Positions 48,839 through 58,064 of a DNA stretch of 64,000 nt are shown in pieces. The number at the start of each line of letters is the position of its first letter. Within the stretch, counting starts at the first letter, position 1. Origin of the DNA: Luteimonas sp. JM171. Its GTDB lineage: Bacteria > Pseudomonadota > Gammaproteobacteria > Xanthomonadales > Xanthomonadaceae. The notes beneath the pieces are model-generated. The model saw only the letters and a list, made by a program, of their open reading frames with translations, had not been told where the DNA came from and made no database searches. The position numbers and the translations under genes are program-made. The stretch is taken from contig NZ_CP017074.1 in assembly GCF_001717465.1 (NCBI RefSeq), forward strand, positions 2,570,873 to 2,634,872, read 5' to 3'.

Positions 48839-48865
48839 GTATCGGCCGGGGCTGCGGGAGCTTTA
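48839..48865 (-). promoter_or_regulatory. FliA promoter of flgM-flgN
   Basis: Read leftward: TAAAGCTC, 11-base spacer, GCCGATAC. A very good match to the FliA consensus, 43 bases before the flgM start. Places flgM under its own target sigma factor, as in enterics. Confidence 0.8.
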
Positions 48866-48886
48866 GGGGGAATCCCGGGCAAGGGT

Positions 48887-49549
48887 TCAGCGTCCCACGA
48901 TGACGTCGCCCTGGGCGCTGACCACGCCCTGCACCACCCGCCTGGAAGACAGGTTCTCCACGCTCACGCGCTCGTTCTCGCCGCCATCGGCCAGGGCCCG
49001 GCCCGTCATCCGGACCTCAACCCCGCCCTGGCGCGAGACCAGCGAGATGGTATCACCGCGCCGGACCAGCCGCGCCGCCACCAGGTCGTTGCCGGTCAGC
49101 ACGCTCCCGGCCATGAGCGTGCGCCGCGCCGCCCGCCCGACGGCCTGCGACGGGTCCGCCAGGGCCGCGCCGGCGATGCGCCCGGTGTCCCGCTCCTCGA
49201 CGGTGAACATGTCGGCGGCGATCGTTTCTCCGGCGGCGACCCCGCGCGCGAGCACCAGCACCGGCTGGGTGCGGCGCTCGCGCACCGGGACGAACAGGCG
49301 CCAGCCATCCGGGCAGGCGACTTCGACCGTCCCGCCACCGGTCCGGGTGGCCTCCAGCGGCGAGGCGCAGCGCGGCATGCGCAGGGCCGGGTCCAGCGTG
49401 GCCTCGGCATCACTGCCCGCCGCCAGCGCGGACAGCGCCGCAGCGCGGATGGAATCCACCGGCTGGAAGCCGCCGGCGTGGCCGCTGGCGGCAGCAAGGG
49501 CCACGAGCCCCACGGCCAGGAGGGTGGACAGGCGAAGGATCAGCGACAT
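48887..49549 (-). CDS. flgA: Flagellar P-ring assembly chaperone FlgA
   Basis: 220 residues, signal peptide (LLAVGLVALAAASGHAGG). The C-terminal SAF-like part (PVLVLARGVAAGETIAADMFTVEERDTG, then LVAARLVRRGDTISLVSRQGGVEVRMTGRALADGGENERVSVENLSSRRVVQGVVSAQGDVIV) is the FlgA signature. It folds FlgI in the periplasm. Divergent from cheV, with a sigma-54-like site in front. Confidence 0.94.
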   Translation of the reverse strand: MSLILRLSTLLAVGLVALAAASGHAGGFQPVDSIRAAALSALAAGSDAEATLDPALRMPRCASPLEATRTGGGTVEVACPDGWRLFVPVRERRTQPVLVLARGVAAGETIAADMFTVEERDTGRIAGAALADPSQAVGRAARRTLMAGSVLTGNDLVAARLVRRGDTISLVSRQGGVEVRMTGRALADGGENERVSVENLSSRRVVQGVVSAQGDVIVGR

Positions 49550-49580
49550 GGCGCGCTCCGGACGGAACCTGCTCCCTCCC

Positions 49581-49596
49581 TGCAAGCGGCGTGCCG
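49581..49596 (-). promoter_or_regulatory. Sigma-54 promoter of flgA
   Basis: Read leftward: CGGCAC-N5-TTGCA, matching the -24/-12 consensus TGGCAC-N5-TTGC at nearly every position, 32 bases before the flgA start. The spacer (GCCGC) is the same as in the flgB promoter. Confidence 0.7.
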
Positions 49597-49616
49597 GACG
49601 GGTGCCGGCCGCGGAT

Positions 49617-49644
49617 TCAAGTTCCCGTGCCGCCGGGCCGATAT
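49617..49644 (+). promoter_or_regulatory. Possible FliA promoter of cheV
   Basis: TCAAGTTC, 12-base spacer, GCCGATAT, eight bases before the cheV start. The -10 is good; the -35 is weaker and the spacer is one longer than usual. Transcripts from here would have a very short or no leader. Confidence 0.45.
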
Positions 49645-49651
49645 CGCCGGC

Positions 49652-50635
49652 ATGTCCGACAACCTGCTCGACCGCATCGACCAGCGCACGCGCCTGGCCG
49701 GCCACAACCGCCTGGCCCTGCTGCTGTTCCGCCTGGGCGGCCGCCAGCTTTTTGGCGTCAACGTGTTCAAGGTGCGCGAAGTGCTGCGCCGGCCCGCGCT
49801 GTTCCAGGTGCCCGGGCTGGCCCGCGAGTTCGCAGGCGTCGCGGACGTGCGCGGGCGCAGCGTGCCGGTGCTCGACCTGGGGATGTCCATCCGGCATCCG
49901 GAGCGCGACGGCCACGGCGAGCCCGGCTACCTGGTGGTGACCGAGTTCAACCGCTCCGTGCAGGGCTTCCTGGTCAGCGAAGTCGACCGGATCGTCAACG
50001 TGGCGGTGGAAGAGATCCACCCGCCGCCGGAATCGGCCGCCGAGAAGAGCTACCTGACCGCCGTCACCCGGTACGGGGATGCGCTGATCCAGGTGCTGGA
50101 CGTGGAAAGCGTCCTGGCCGACATTTCCCACGCGCGCATGGACGCCCGCCTCGACCCGGCCCTCGCCCTGCCGGCCGGCGCCCCGCCGATGCAGGTGCTG
50201 GTGGTGGATGATTCGCGGGTGGCGCGGCAGCAGATCCGCGGCGTGCTGGACCAGCTGGCCGTGGGCGTCACCCTGCTCTCCGACGGACGCCAGGCGCTCG
50301 ACCACCTGCTCCAGCTCGATGCCGCCGGCGAGCGGCCCTCGCAGCGCTATGCGCTGGTGGTGTCCGACATCGAGATGCCGGCCATGGACGGCTACACCCT
50401 GACGACGGAAATCCGTCGCCATCCGGGCCTGGCCGACCTGTTCGTGCTGCTCCACACCTCGCTCTCGGGCGTGTTCAACACCTCCATGGTGCAGAGCGTG
50501 GGCGCCAACGCCTTCGTGGCGAAGTACAGCCCGCACGAGCTGGCCGAGCACGTGCTCGAGCGCCTGCAGGCCGTGGCGGGACAGGCCGGCGGCAGCGCCA
50601 GCCCGGCCCCACAAAGGGTGCAGCCCACCTCCTGA
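49652..50635 (+). CDS. cheV: Chemotaxis coupling protein CheV
   Basis: 327 residues. CheW-like domain (about 1-165; FRLGGRQLFGVNVFKVREVLR, VRGRSVPVLDLGM) then a receiver domain (about 180-310; VLVVDDSRVARQQI, phosphoacceptor Asp in LVVSDIEMPAMDGYTL). It couples receptors to CheA and can be phosphorylated for adaptation. Located between flgA and flgB. Confidence 0.96.
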   Translation: MSDNLLDRIDQRTRLAGHNRLALLLFRLGGRQLFGVNVFKVREVLRRPALFQVPGLAREFAGVADVRGRSVPVLDLGMSIRHPERDGHGEPGYLVVTEFNRSVQGFLVSEVDRIVNVAVEEIHPPPESAAEKSYLTAVTRYGDALIQVLDVESVLADISHARMDARLDPALALPAGAPPMQVLVVDDSRVARQQIRGVLDQLAVGVTLLSDGRQALDHLLQLDAAGERPSQRYALVVSDIEMPAMDGYTLTTEIRRHPGLADLFVLLHTSLSGVFNTSMVQSVGANAFVAKYSPHELAEHVLERLQAVAGQAGGSASPAPQRVQPTS

Positions 50636-50645
50636 CCGCGGCGAG

Positions 50646-50661
50646 TGGCACGCCGCTTGCA
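50646..50661 (+). promoter_or_regulatory. Sigma-54 promoter of the flgB operon
   Basis: TGGCAC-N5-TTGCA, an exact match to the -24/-12 consensus, 33 bases before flgB. FleQ/NtrC-type activation is expected; no enhancer site was identified by eye. Confidence 0.85.
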
Positions 50662-50694
50662 CCCTTCTCCGTGCAAGGTCCACCGGAGGGTGCC

Positions 50695-51096
50695 ATGTCC
50701 AATCCGATCTCGTCCTACCTGGGCTTCCAGGCCGACGCGCTGCCCCTGCGCGAGCAGCGGCTGAAGCTCATTGCCAGCAACCTGGCCAACGCCGACACCC
50801 CGGGCTACAAGGCGCGGGACATCGATTTCAACGCCGCCATGCAGGCGGCCACGCAGGCGCGGCAGGCGTCGTCGTCGCCCGAGCCGCCCGCCCGCCCCGA
50901 CCACCTGCCGCTGGCCGGCGGCATCCAGGACTTCCACGTTGCGCGCGTCGCGGCCCAGCCGAGCCTGGACGGCAACACCGTCGATCCGGACGCCGAGCGT
51001 GCCGCCTACGGCCGCGCCGCCCTGGAATACCGCGCCTCGCTGAACTTCCTGGAATCCAAGGTGCGCACCCTCCTGACCGCCATCACGGGACAGTAA
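50695..51096 (+). CDS. flgB: Flagellar basal-body rod protein FlgB
   Basis: 133 residues. The N-terminal rod motif (LKLIASNLANADTPGYKARDIDF) and C-terminal helix (ALEYRASLNFLESKVRTLLTAITGQ) fit the family. It forms the proximal rod. First gene of the flgBCDEF cluster, GGAGG upstream; flgC starts four bases after its stop. Confidence 0.95.
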   Translation: MSNPISSYLGFQADALPLREQRLKLIASNLANADTPGYKARDIDFNAAMQAATQARQASSSPEPPARPDHLPLAGGIQDFHVARVAAQPSLDGNTVDPDAERAAYGRAALEYRASLNFLESKVRTLLTAITGQ

Positions 51097-51100
51097 GACA

Positions 51101-51508
51101 ATGAGCAACCTCCCCATCTTCGACATCGCCGGCTCCGCCATGCAGGCGCAGTCGGTGCGCCTGAGCACGCTGGCCAGCAACCTGGCCAACGCCGATTCCG
51201 TGGCCGGCTCGCCCGAGCAGGTGTACCGGCCGCTGGAGCCGGTGTTCCGCGCCGTTGCCAATGGCGCCGACCCCTCGCTGACCGGCGTGGAGGTCAGCGG
51301 CGTCGTGGAGCGCGACACGCCCCCCGTGCAGCGCTACGAACCCGGCCACCCGCTCGCCGACGAGCAGGGCTACGTGTACTCGCCCGACGTGGATCCGGTA
51401 TCGCAGATGGTCAACCTCATCTCCGCCTCCCGCAATTACCAGGCCGGGGTGGAGATGCTCAATACCGCCAAGGAACTGGCCGTCGCCACCCTGAGCATGG
51501 GCCGCTGA
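51101..51508 (+). CDS. flgC: Flagellar basal-body rod protein FlgC
   Basis: 135 residues, family length. N-terminal helix (FDIAGSAMQAQSVRLSTLASNLANADSVAG) and the C-terminal rod signature (VSQMVNLISASRNYQAGVEMLNTAKELAVATLSMGR). Builds the proximal rod with FlgB and FlgF. Confidence 0.96.
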   Translation: MSNLPIFDIAGSAMQAQSVRLSTLASNLANADSVAGSPEQVYRPLEPVFRAVANGADPSLTGVEVSGVVERDTPPVQRYEPGHPLADEQGYVYSPDVDPVSQMVNLISASRNYQAGVEMLNTAKELAVATLSMGR

Positions 51509-51527
51509 TGGCCCGGGAGCATTCGAA

Positions 51528-52202
51528 ATGAGCACGATTTCCGGTGACATCGGCGGCGCGGGCGGGCTCGGGGCCGCGGCCAGCGTGGCCCTGGGCGGCA
51601 CCAGGGACGAATCCCTGGGCCAGGCCGACTTCCTGCGCCTGATGACCGAACAGCTCAAGCACCAGGACCCGCTGGACCCGATGGAGAACAGCGCGTTCCT
51701 CGGCCAGCTGGCCCAGTTCTCCACGGTGCAGGGCATCCAGGACCTCAACGGCACCGTGAACGGCTTTTCGAGCCTGATGCAGTCCGACCAGCTGCTGCGC
51801 GGCACCGCCCTGATCGGCCGCGACGTGCTGGTTCCGTCCGACACCGTGGCGCTGGGCGAGGAAGGCGGTGCCGGCGGGATCGTCGCCGCGCCTGGCCCCG
51901 GGACGGTCGTGTTCCAGGTCTCCGACGCCAATGGCCAGCTGGTACGCGAAATCCATGCGGCGACCGATTCGGCGGGCGAAGTCGCCCTGGACTGGGACGG
52001 CCTGCACGCCTCGGGCGAGCGCCTGCCACCGGGCGGCTACACCGTCACTGCCCGCCACACCGGCCCCGATGGCGAGCGCACCGATCTGGGCACCTACGTC
52101 CGCAGCCAGGTGAAGAGCGTCTCGGTGGGGGGCGAAGGCCTTTACCTGGACCTCGAGGGCATCGGCACCGCGCCGATCAGCTACGTCCTGCGCGTGATCT
52201 GA
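51528..52202 (+). CDS. flgD: Hook assembly scaffold FlgD
   Basis: 224 residues. N-terminal block LGQADFLRLMTEQLKHQDPLDPMENSAFLGQLAQFSTVQGI is the FlgD hook-capping signature; the rest is a FlgD tudor and Ig-like domain (VVFQVSDANGQLVREIHAATDSAGEVALDWDG). It caps the growing hook and is discarded later. Confidence 0.95.
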   Translation: MSTISGDIGGAGGLGAAASVALGGTRDESLGQADFLRLMTEQLKHQDPLDPMENSAFLGQLAQFSTVQGIQDLNGTVNGFSSLMQSDQLLRGTALIGRDVLVPSDTVALGEEGGAGGIVAAPGPGTVVFQVSDANGQLVREIHAATDSAGEVALDWDGLHASGERLPPGGYTVTARHTGPDGERTDLGTYVRSQVKSVSVGGEGLYLDLEGIGTAPISYVLRVI

Positions 52203-52243
52203 CCGCCCCGCAACGCAACCACCGCACAACCACGGAGTCCGAC

Positions 52244-53467
52244 ATGAGCTTCAACACCTCCCTGTCAGGGATCAACGCGGCCAACGCGAACCTCAACGTG
52301 ACCGCCAACAACATCGCCAACGTCAACACCACCGGCTTCAAGGAGTCGCGGGCCGAATTCGCCGACCTGTTCTCCTACACCTCGTATGGCCTGGCCCGCA
52401 ACGCCATCGGTTCGGGCGTAAAGCTGAGCAACGTGGCCCAGCAGTTCTCCCAGGGCAACATCGACCCCACCGGGCGCAGCCTGGACATGGCGATCGACGG
52501 CGAGGGTTTCTTCACCCTCAACAAGAACGGCTCGACCGTGTACTCGCGCGCGGGCAACTTCCAGACCGACGCCAACGGTTTCGTGGGCACGCCCGAGGGC
52601 GCGCGCCTGCAGGTCTATCCCCCGCGCGAGGGCGGCGAAGGCTTCGACGTCGGACGCACCACCGACCTGCAGCTGCTCACCACCGACAGCCCGCCCCGCC
52701 AGACCAGCCTGGTCAACCTGATGTTCACCCTGCCCGGCAACGCCAGCCCGATGCCGGTGGCGCCGTTCGACCCGCAGGATCCGAACAGCTACAACGCCTC
52801 GTCGGGCGGCGTGACGGTGTTCGATTCGCTCGGGGTGGGCCATGTGCAGACCTCGTACTTCGTCAAGACCGCCAATGCCAACGAGTGGGAAGTGCACAAC
52901 TTCGTCGACGGCGAGCCCGCCGGCGACCCGGTGCTGCTCCAGTTCTCCGAAAGCGGCGCCCTGCTCTCCCCGGCCAATGGCCGCATCGCCATGGAACCGT
53001 TCACGCCGTCCACCGGCGCCGGCGTGCTGGACCTGAGCCTGGACCTCTCGGGCTCGACCCAGTACGGCGAGCGGTTCCAGCTGCGTGACACGCGCCAGGA
53101 CGGCTATGCCGCCGGCAAGCTGGACGAGATCAGCATCTCCGCCGACGGCGTGGTGTTCGCCCGCTATTCCAACGGCGCCGACACCCCGCTGGGCCAGGTG
53201 GCGCTGTCCACGTTCGTCAATCCCCAGGGGCTGCAGTCGCAGGGCAACAACACCTGGGCCGAGACCCACACCTCCGGCGTGCCGCGGCGCGGCGCCCCCG
53301 ACACCTCGGACTTCGGCCAGATCCAGTCCGGGGCGCTGGAGTCGTCCACCGTCGACCTGACCGAGCAGCTGGTGAACATGATCGTGGCCCAGCGCAACTT
53401 CCAGGCCAACGCGCAGATGATCTCCACCCAGGACCAGACCACCCAGACCGTCATCAACATCCGCTGA
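52244..53467 (+). CDS. flgE: Flagellar hook protein FlgE
   Basis: 407 residues. Starts MSFNTSLSGINAANANLNVTANNIANVNTTGFKESRAEF; ends with the rod-like VDLTEQLVNMIVAQRNFQANAQMISTQDQTTQTVINIR. Internal D1 to D3 domains lie between. Polymerises into the universal joint. flgF follows two bases after its stop. Confidence 0.96.
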   Translation: MSFNTSLSGINAANANLNVTANNIANVNTTGFKESRAEFADLFSYTSYGLARNAIGSGVKLSNVAQQFSQGNIDPTGRSLDMAIDGEGFFTLNKNGSTVYSRAGNFQTDANGFVGTPEGARLQVYPPREGGEGFDVGRTTDLQLLTTDSPPRQTSLVNLMFTLPGNASPMPVAPFDPQDPNSYNASSGGVTVFDSLGVGHVQTSYFVKTANANEWEVHNFVDGEPAGDPVLLQFSESGALLSPANGRIAMEPFTPSTGAGVLDLSLDLSGSTQYGERFQLRDTRQDGYAAGKLDEISISADGVVFARYSNGADTPLGQVALSTFVNPQGLQSQGNNTWAETHTSGVPRRGAPDTSDFGQIQSGALESSTVDLTEQLVNMIVAQRNFQANAQMISTQDQTTQTVINIR

Positions 53468-53469
53468 CC

Positions 53470-54219
53470 ATGGACAAGGCCCTCTACGTCGCCGCCACCG
53501 GTGCCCGCTCGACCCTGCAGGCGCAGGGCACGGTCTCGCACAACCTGGCCAACGCGGACACCGTCGGCTTCCGGGCGGCGCTCGCCAACACCCAGTCCTA
53601 CCGGGTGCCGGGCGACGGCCACGGCTCGCGGATCGCTGCGCTGCACGTGGACCAGGGCTTCAATGCCAGCGTGGGCTCGCAGCGGGTCACCGGCAATCCG
53701 CTGGACGTCTCGCTGCACCCGGACCGCTGGCTGGCGGTGCAGGCGCCCGACGGAGGGGAGGCCTACACCCGGGCCGGCAACCTGTCGCTCACGCCCAACG
53801 GCCAGCTGGTGTCCGGCAGCGGCCAGCCGCTCATTGACCAGAACGGCATGCCGATGGCGGTCCCGCCCCACCAGTCGATGCAGATCGGCCAGGACGGCAC
53901 GGTCTCGATCGTGCCCCTGGGCGAAGGGCCGGAGACGCTCGCCATCATCGGCCGCATCCGCGTGGTCGAGGCCCGGCCCGAGCAGCTTGCGCGCGGCCTG
54001 GACGGCCTGATGCGCGGCACCGATCCGCAGCAGCCGCTGCCGCAGGCGGCCGGTGATGTGATGAGCACCGGCTCGCTGGAAGGCAGCAACGTCGACGCCG
54101 CCGGCGCGCTGGTGCAGATGATCCAGCTGCAGCGGCAGTTCGAGATGCAGGTGAAGCTGATCCAGCGCGGCGACGACAACGCGCAGGCCGCCAACAGCGT
54201 GATGCGCCTGGGCGGCTGA
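53470..54219 (+). CDS. flgF: Flagellar basal-body rod protein FlgF
   Basis: 249 residues, proximal-rod protein. N-terminal MDKALYVAATGARSTLQAQGTVSHNLANADTVGFRA and C-terminal GSLEGSNVDAAGALVQMIQLQRQFEMQVKLIQRGDDNAQAAN match FlgF. It precedes an internal sigma-54 site for flgG. Confidence 0.95.
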   Translation: MDKALYVAATGARSTLQAQGTVSHNLANADTVGFRAALANTQSYRVPGDGHGSRIAALHVDQGFNASVGSQRVTGNPLDVSLHPDRWLAVQAPDGGEAYTRAGNLSLTPNGQLVSGSGQPLIDQNGMPMAVPPHQSMQIGQDGTVSIVPLGEGPETLAIIGRIRVVEARPEQLARGLDGLMRGTDPQQPLPQAAGDVMSTGSLEGSNVDAAGALVQMIQLQRQFEMQVKLIQRGDDNAQAANSVMRLGG

Positions 54220-54223
54220 TCGC

Positions 54224-54239
54224 TGGCACGCGCATTGCA
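54224..54239 (+). promoter_or_regulatory. Internal sigma-54 promoter before flgG
   Basis: TGGCAC-N5-TTGCAT, an exact consensus match, five bases after the flgF stop and 46 bases before flgG. It suggests flgGHIJKL can be transcribed apart from flgBCDEF. Confidence 0.85.
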
Positions 54240-54285
54240 TGAACCATCCTGAGGGCGCCGCGGCGCCGGTACCGAGGAACAGAGC

Positions 54286-55071
54286 ATGAACCAGGCCCTT
54301 TGGGTCGCCAAGACCGGACTCGATGCGCAGCAGACGCGCATGTCGGTGGTGGCCAACAACCTTGCCAACACCAACACCACCGGCTTCAAGCGCGACCGCG
54401 CGAACTTCGAAGACCTGCTGTACCAGCAGCTGCGCCAGCCCGGCGGCGCCACCTCCGCACAGACCCAGCTTCCCTCCGGGCTGCAGCTGGGTACCGGCGT
54501 GCGCGTGGTGTCCACGGTGAAGGATTTCGAACAGGGCAACCCGCAGCAGACCGGGCGGGCCCTGGACGTGATGATCAACGGCCGCGGGTTCTTCGAGGTG
54601 CGCATGCCCGACGGCACGCCCGCCTACACCCGTGACGGCAGCTTCCAGATCAACGCCGAGGGCGAGATGGTGACGGCCAGCGGCTTCCCGGTCGAGCCCG
54701 GGATCCAGGTGCCGGAAGGCGCACAGTCGATGACCATCGGCCAGGACGGCACCGTCAGCGTGCAGATGGCCGGCCAGGCACAGGCGCTGGAAATCGGGAT
54801 GCTGACCATCAGCGACTTCATCAACCCCGCCGGCCTGCAGGCGCGGGGCCAGAACCTGTACCTGGAAACCACCGCCTCCGGCCCGGCCCAGAACGGAACC
54901 CCCGGGCTGGCCGGCCTGGGCACGCTTGAGCAGGGCACGCTGGAAGGCAGCAACGTCAACGTGGTGGAGGAGCTGGTGGGAATGATCGAAACCCAGCGCG
55001 CCTACGAGATGAATGCCAAGGCCATCTCCACCACCGACTCCATGCTCGGCTACCTCAACAACAACGTCTGA
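54286..55071 (+). CDS. flgG: Flagellar distal rod protein FlgG
   Basis: 261 residues. MNQALWVAKTGLDAQQTRMSVVANNLANTNTTGFKRDRANFEDLLYQQLRQPG is the FlgG start; GTLEGSNVNVVEELVGMIETQRAYEMNAKAISTTDSMLGYLNNNV the end. Forms the distal rod. Under its own sigma-54 site. Confidence 0.97.
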   Translation: MNQALWVAKTGLDAQQTRMSVVANNLANTNTTGFKRDRANFEDLLYQQLRQPGGATSAQTQLPSGLQLGTGVRVVSTVKDFEQGNPQQTGRALDVMINGRGFFEVRMPDGTPAYTRDGSFQINAEGEMVTASGFPVEPGIQVPEGAQSMTIGQDGTVSVQMAGQAQALEIGMLTISDFINPAGLQARGQNLYLETTASGPAQNGTPGLAGLGTLEQGTLEGSNVNVVEELVGMIETQRAYEMNAKAISTTDSMLGYLNNNV

Positions 55072-55088
55072 TCCACCGGAGCACACCG

Positions 55089-55799
55089 ATGAGCCGCCAT
55101 TCCCGCCATTCCCGCCGTCCCGCCGCCTGGCTTGCCTGCGCCCTGGCCGCCGCCGCGCTCCTGTCCGGCTGCGTGGCCTCGGGCGACGTGCGGCCGTACG
55201 CGCCGATGGCGCCGATCCAGCCCGTGGTGCAGGCCACGGCGCCGGCAACCCAGGGCGCGATCTACCGCGGCGGCGGCAACGGCCTGTCGCTGTTCGCCGA
55301 CCGTCGCGCGCGCGACGTCGGCGACCTGCTGACCATCCAGCTGGTGGAGAACACCACCGCGCAGACCACCGCCACCACCCAGGTGGGCAAGGACAGCTCG
55401 ATCGACATTGGTGGCCCGAACCTGTTCGGGGCGCCCGTGACGATCAGCGGCCGCGAGGTGCTGGGGGCCTCCGCCTCCGGGTCGCGCGACTTTGAAGGCA
55501 ACGGGCGCAGCGCGCAGAGCAACCGGCTGCAGGGCAGCGTCACCGTGACCGTGGTCCAGCGCCTGCCCAACGGCAATCTGGTGGTCGAGGGCAGCAAGAA
55601 CCTGCGCCTCAACCAGGGCGACGAGCTGGTGCAGGTTCAAGGCATCGTCCGGCCGGCCGATATCTCCACCGACAACACCGTCCCCTCCAGCCGCGTGGCC
55701 GATGCGCGCATCGTCTACGGCGGCCGCGGCGCCATCGCCCAGTCCAACGCGATGGGCTGGCTGGGGCGCTTCTTCAATTCCCGCCTGTATCCCTACTGA
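55089..55799 (+). CDS. flgH: Flagellar L-ring lipoprotein FlgH
   Basis: 236 residues, lipobox LLSGC (Cys near 29). Family blocks are [83 protein letters not shown] and the Tyr-rich end. Outer membrane L ring of the basal body. Confidence 0.96.
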   Translation: MSRHSRHSRRPAAWLACALAAAALLSGCVASGDVRPYAPMAPIQPVVQATAPATQGAIYRGGGNGLSLFADRRARDVGDLLTIQLVENTTAQTTATTQVGKDSSIDIGGPNLFGAPVTISGREVLGASASGSRDFEGNGRSAQSNRLQGSVTVTVVQRLPNGNLVVEGSKNLRLNQGDELVQVQGIVRPADISTDNTVPSSRVADARIVYGGRGAIAQSNAMGWLGRFFNSRLYPY

Positions 55800-55809
55800 G
55801 GCCGCCGGC

Positions 55810-56940
55810 ATGTCATCCATCCGTTCCACGCTGCGCCTGGCCGGCATTGCCGCGTTCGCCGCCTTGCTGGCGGTCGCCGCGCCGCTGCATGCCCAGGAAC
55901 GCATCAAGGACCTGGCCAGCGTCGGCGGCGTGCGCGGCAACCAGCTGGTGGGCTACGGGCTGGTGGTGGGCCTGGATGGCAGCGGCGACCGCACCAGCCA
56001 GGCGCCGTTCACCGTGCAGAGCCTGCGCAACATGCTCAACGAACTGGGCGTCTCGATCCCCCCCAACGTCAATCCCCAGCTGCGCAACGTCGCGGCGGTG
56101 GCGATCCACGCCGAACTGCCTCCGTTTGCCAAGCCCGGGCAAACCATAGACGTCACCGTCTCCTCGGTGGCCAACGCGGTGTCGCTGCGTGGCGGCACCC
56201 TGCTGATGGCGCCCCTCAAGGGCGCCGACGGAGAAGTCTATGCGGTGGCCCAGGGCAGCCTGATCGTGGGCGGGTTCGGCGCCGAGGGGCGGGATGGTTC
56301 GCGGGTATCGGTGAACGTGCCCAGCGTGGGCCGCATTCCCAACGGGGCCATGGTGGAGCGCGAGGTGGGCGGCGGCTTCGGCGGCAATGGCGAGCTCACC
56401 CTCAACCTCAACCGCGCCGATTTCACCACCGTCTCGCGCATGGTGGCGGCGCTGGACGCGCGCTTCGGCCCGGGCACCGCCCGCGCCGTCGACGGCGTCA
56501 CCGTGGCGGTGCGCGCGCCGTTCGATCCGGGCGCGCGCATCGGCTTCCTGGCCGAGGTGGAGAACGTGCAGCTCACTCCGGGCGCGGCGCCGGCCAAGGT
56601 GATCGTCAACTCCCGCACCGGCACCGTGGTGATCGGCTCCCAGGTCCGCGTGGCCCCGGCGGCGATCGCCCACGGGTCGCTCACCGTCACCATCACCGAA
56701 GGCTTCGACGTCAGCCAGCCCGCGCCATTCAACCGCGGCGGCGCCACCGTGGTGACGCCGCACTCGGGCATCGAGGCCAGCCAGGACGGGAGCCGCATGT
56801 TCAAGTTCCCCGGCGGGACCTCGCTGGACGAGATCGTCAACGCGGTCAACGCCGTGGGCGCTGCGCCGGGTGACCTGGTGGCGATCCTGGAAGCGCTCAA
56901 GCAGGCCGGGGCGCTGCGCGCGGAGCTCGAGGTGATCTGA
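55810..56940 (+). CDS. flgI: Flagellar P-ring protein FlgI
   Basis: 376 residues from [14 protein letters not shown], signal peptide ending at LHAQ. Family blocks [79 protein letters not shown] and [31 protein letters not shown] ring in the periplasm, folded by FlgA. Its stop overlaps the flgJ start by one base. Confidence 0.97.
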   Translation: MSSIRSTLRLAGIAAFAALLAVAAPLHAQERIKDLASVGGVRGNQLVGYGLVVGLDGSGDRTSQAPFTVQSLRNMLNELGVSIPPNVNPQLRNVAAVAIHAELPPFAKPGQTIDVTVSSVANAVSLRGGTLLMAPLKGADGEVYAVAQGSLIVGGFGAEGRDGSRVSVNVPSVGRIPNGAMVEREVGGGFGGNGELTLNLNRADFTTVSRMVAALDARFGPGTARAVDGVTVAVRAPFDPGARIGFLAEVENVQLTPGAAPAKVIVNSRTGTVVIGSQVRVAPAAIAHGSLTVTITEGFDVSQPAPFNRGGATVVTPHSGIEASQDGSRMFKFPGGTSLDEIVNAVNAVGAAPGDLVAILEALKQAGALRAELEVI

Positions 56941-58064
56941 TGCGTCTTCCCGCCGGCCCGATCGAGCTGCATTCCGTCCAGCGGCCCGATGCCGCGCGCA
57001 TCCAGCAGGCTGCGCGCGAATTCGAGGGGCTGTTCGCGCAGATGCTGATCAAGAGCATGCGCGACGCCAGCTTCGGGGATTCACTGTTCCCCGGCGAGAA
57101 CCAGCTCTACCGCGACATGTACGACCAGCAGCTGGCCAAGTCGATGATTGATGGCCCGGGTCTGGGCCTGGCACAGGTGATCGCACGCCAGCTGGGCGCT
57201 TCCGAGCCTGGTCCCGCCCTGGATACGCGGCTGCCGGCAGCGGTGACCGCCCCCGGGCATATCCGCATGACTGCACCCGCGCCCGTGCCGGTTGCCGGCA
57301 CTGCTGCCCCCGTGCAGGCCGAAGCGCCGTCGCCGGCGCAGTCGCCCATGGACCGCTTCATCGACCGCCTGATGGCACGCGCCCGTCCCGCGGCGCAGGC
57401 CGCGTCCCGTGCGGTGGAAGATGTGGCGGCACGGGCGCCGGCGGCGATCGATTCGGCGGTGCAGTTCGCCTCGAACCTGGACCCGCGCAGCCCGGAAGGG
57501 TTCGTGGCCAAGGTATGGCCGCACGCGCAGCGTGCCGCCCGTGAGCTGGGCGTGGATCCGCGCGCCCTGGTCGCGCAGGCGGCGCTTGAGACCGGCTGGG
57601 GCCGACGGATGATCCAGCGCGGCGACGGCGGCAGCGCCAACAACCTGTTCGGCATCAAGGCCACCGGCTGGAACGGCGAGCGCGCCAGCGCCAATACCCA
57701 CGAGTACCGCGACGGCGTCCGTCGCAACGAACGCGCCGATTTCCGAGCCTATGCCTCGCCCGCCGAGAGCTTTGCCGACTACGTCCGCCTGCTCAAGCGC
57801 AGCCCGCGCTACGCCCAGGCACTGCAGGCCGGCAGCGACGTGCGCGGCTTCGCCCAGGCCCTGCAGCGCGCCGGCTACGCCACCGATCCGTCCTACGCCG
57901 ACAAGATCACCGCCATCGCCAACGGCCCCACCCTGCGCAAGGCGCTGGGCCGCATCAGCCAGCTTGCCCAGGACGCGGGCCAGGCGGCGCACGCGCCGCG
58001 GCGCGCGGCGGTGCAGGTCGCGCGCTCCCTTGAAACCCTCCTGCCGGCCGGAGGCAGCCGATGA
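56940..58064 (+). CDS. flgJ: Bifunctional FlgJ: rod cap and peptidoglycan hydrolase
   Basis: 374 residues. N-terminal rod-binding domain (EGLFAQMLIKSMRDASFGDSLFPGENQLYRDMYDQQLAKSM), a variable Pro/Ala linker (about 80-170), then a glucosaminidase domain with the catalytic Glu in LVAQAALETGWGRRM and block YASPAESFADYVRLLKRSPRYAQAL. It lets the rod pass the cell wall. Its stop overlaps flgK (ATGA). Confidence 0.96.
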   Translation: MRLPAGPIELHSVQRPDAARIQQAAREFEGLFAQMLIKSMRDASFGDSLFPGENQLYRDMYDQQLAKSMIDGPGLGLAQVIARQLGASEPGPALDTRLPAAVTAPGHIRMTAPAPVPVAGTAAPVQAEAPSPAQSPMDRFIDRLMARARPAAQAASRAVEDVAARAPAAIDSAVQFASNLDPRSPEGFVAKVWPHAQRAARELGVDPRALVAQAALETGWGRRMIQRGDGGSANNLFGIKATGWNGERASANTHEYRDGVRRNERADFRAYASPAESFADYVRLLKRSPRYAQALQAGSDVRGFAQALQRAGYATDPSYADKITAIANGPTLRKALGRISQLAQDAGQAAHAPRRAAVQVARSLETLLPAGGSR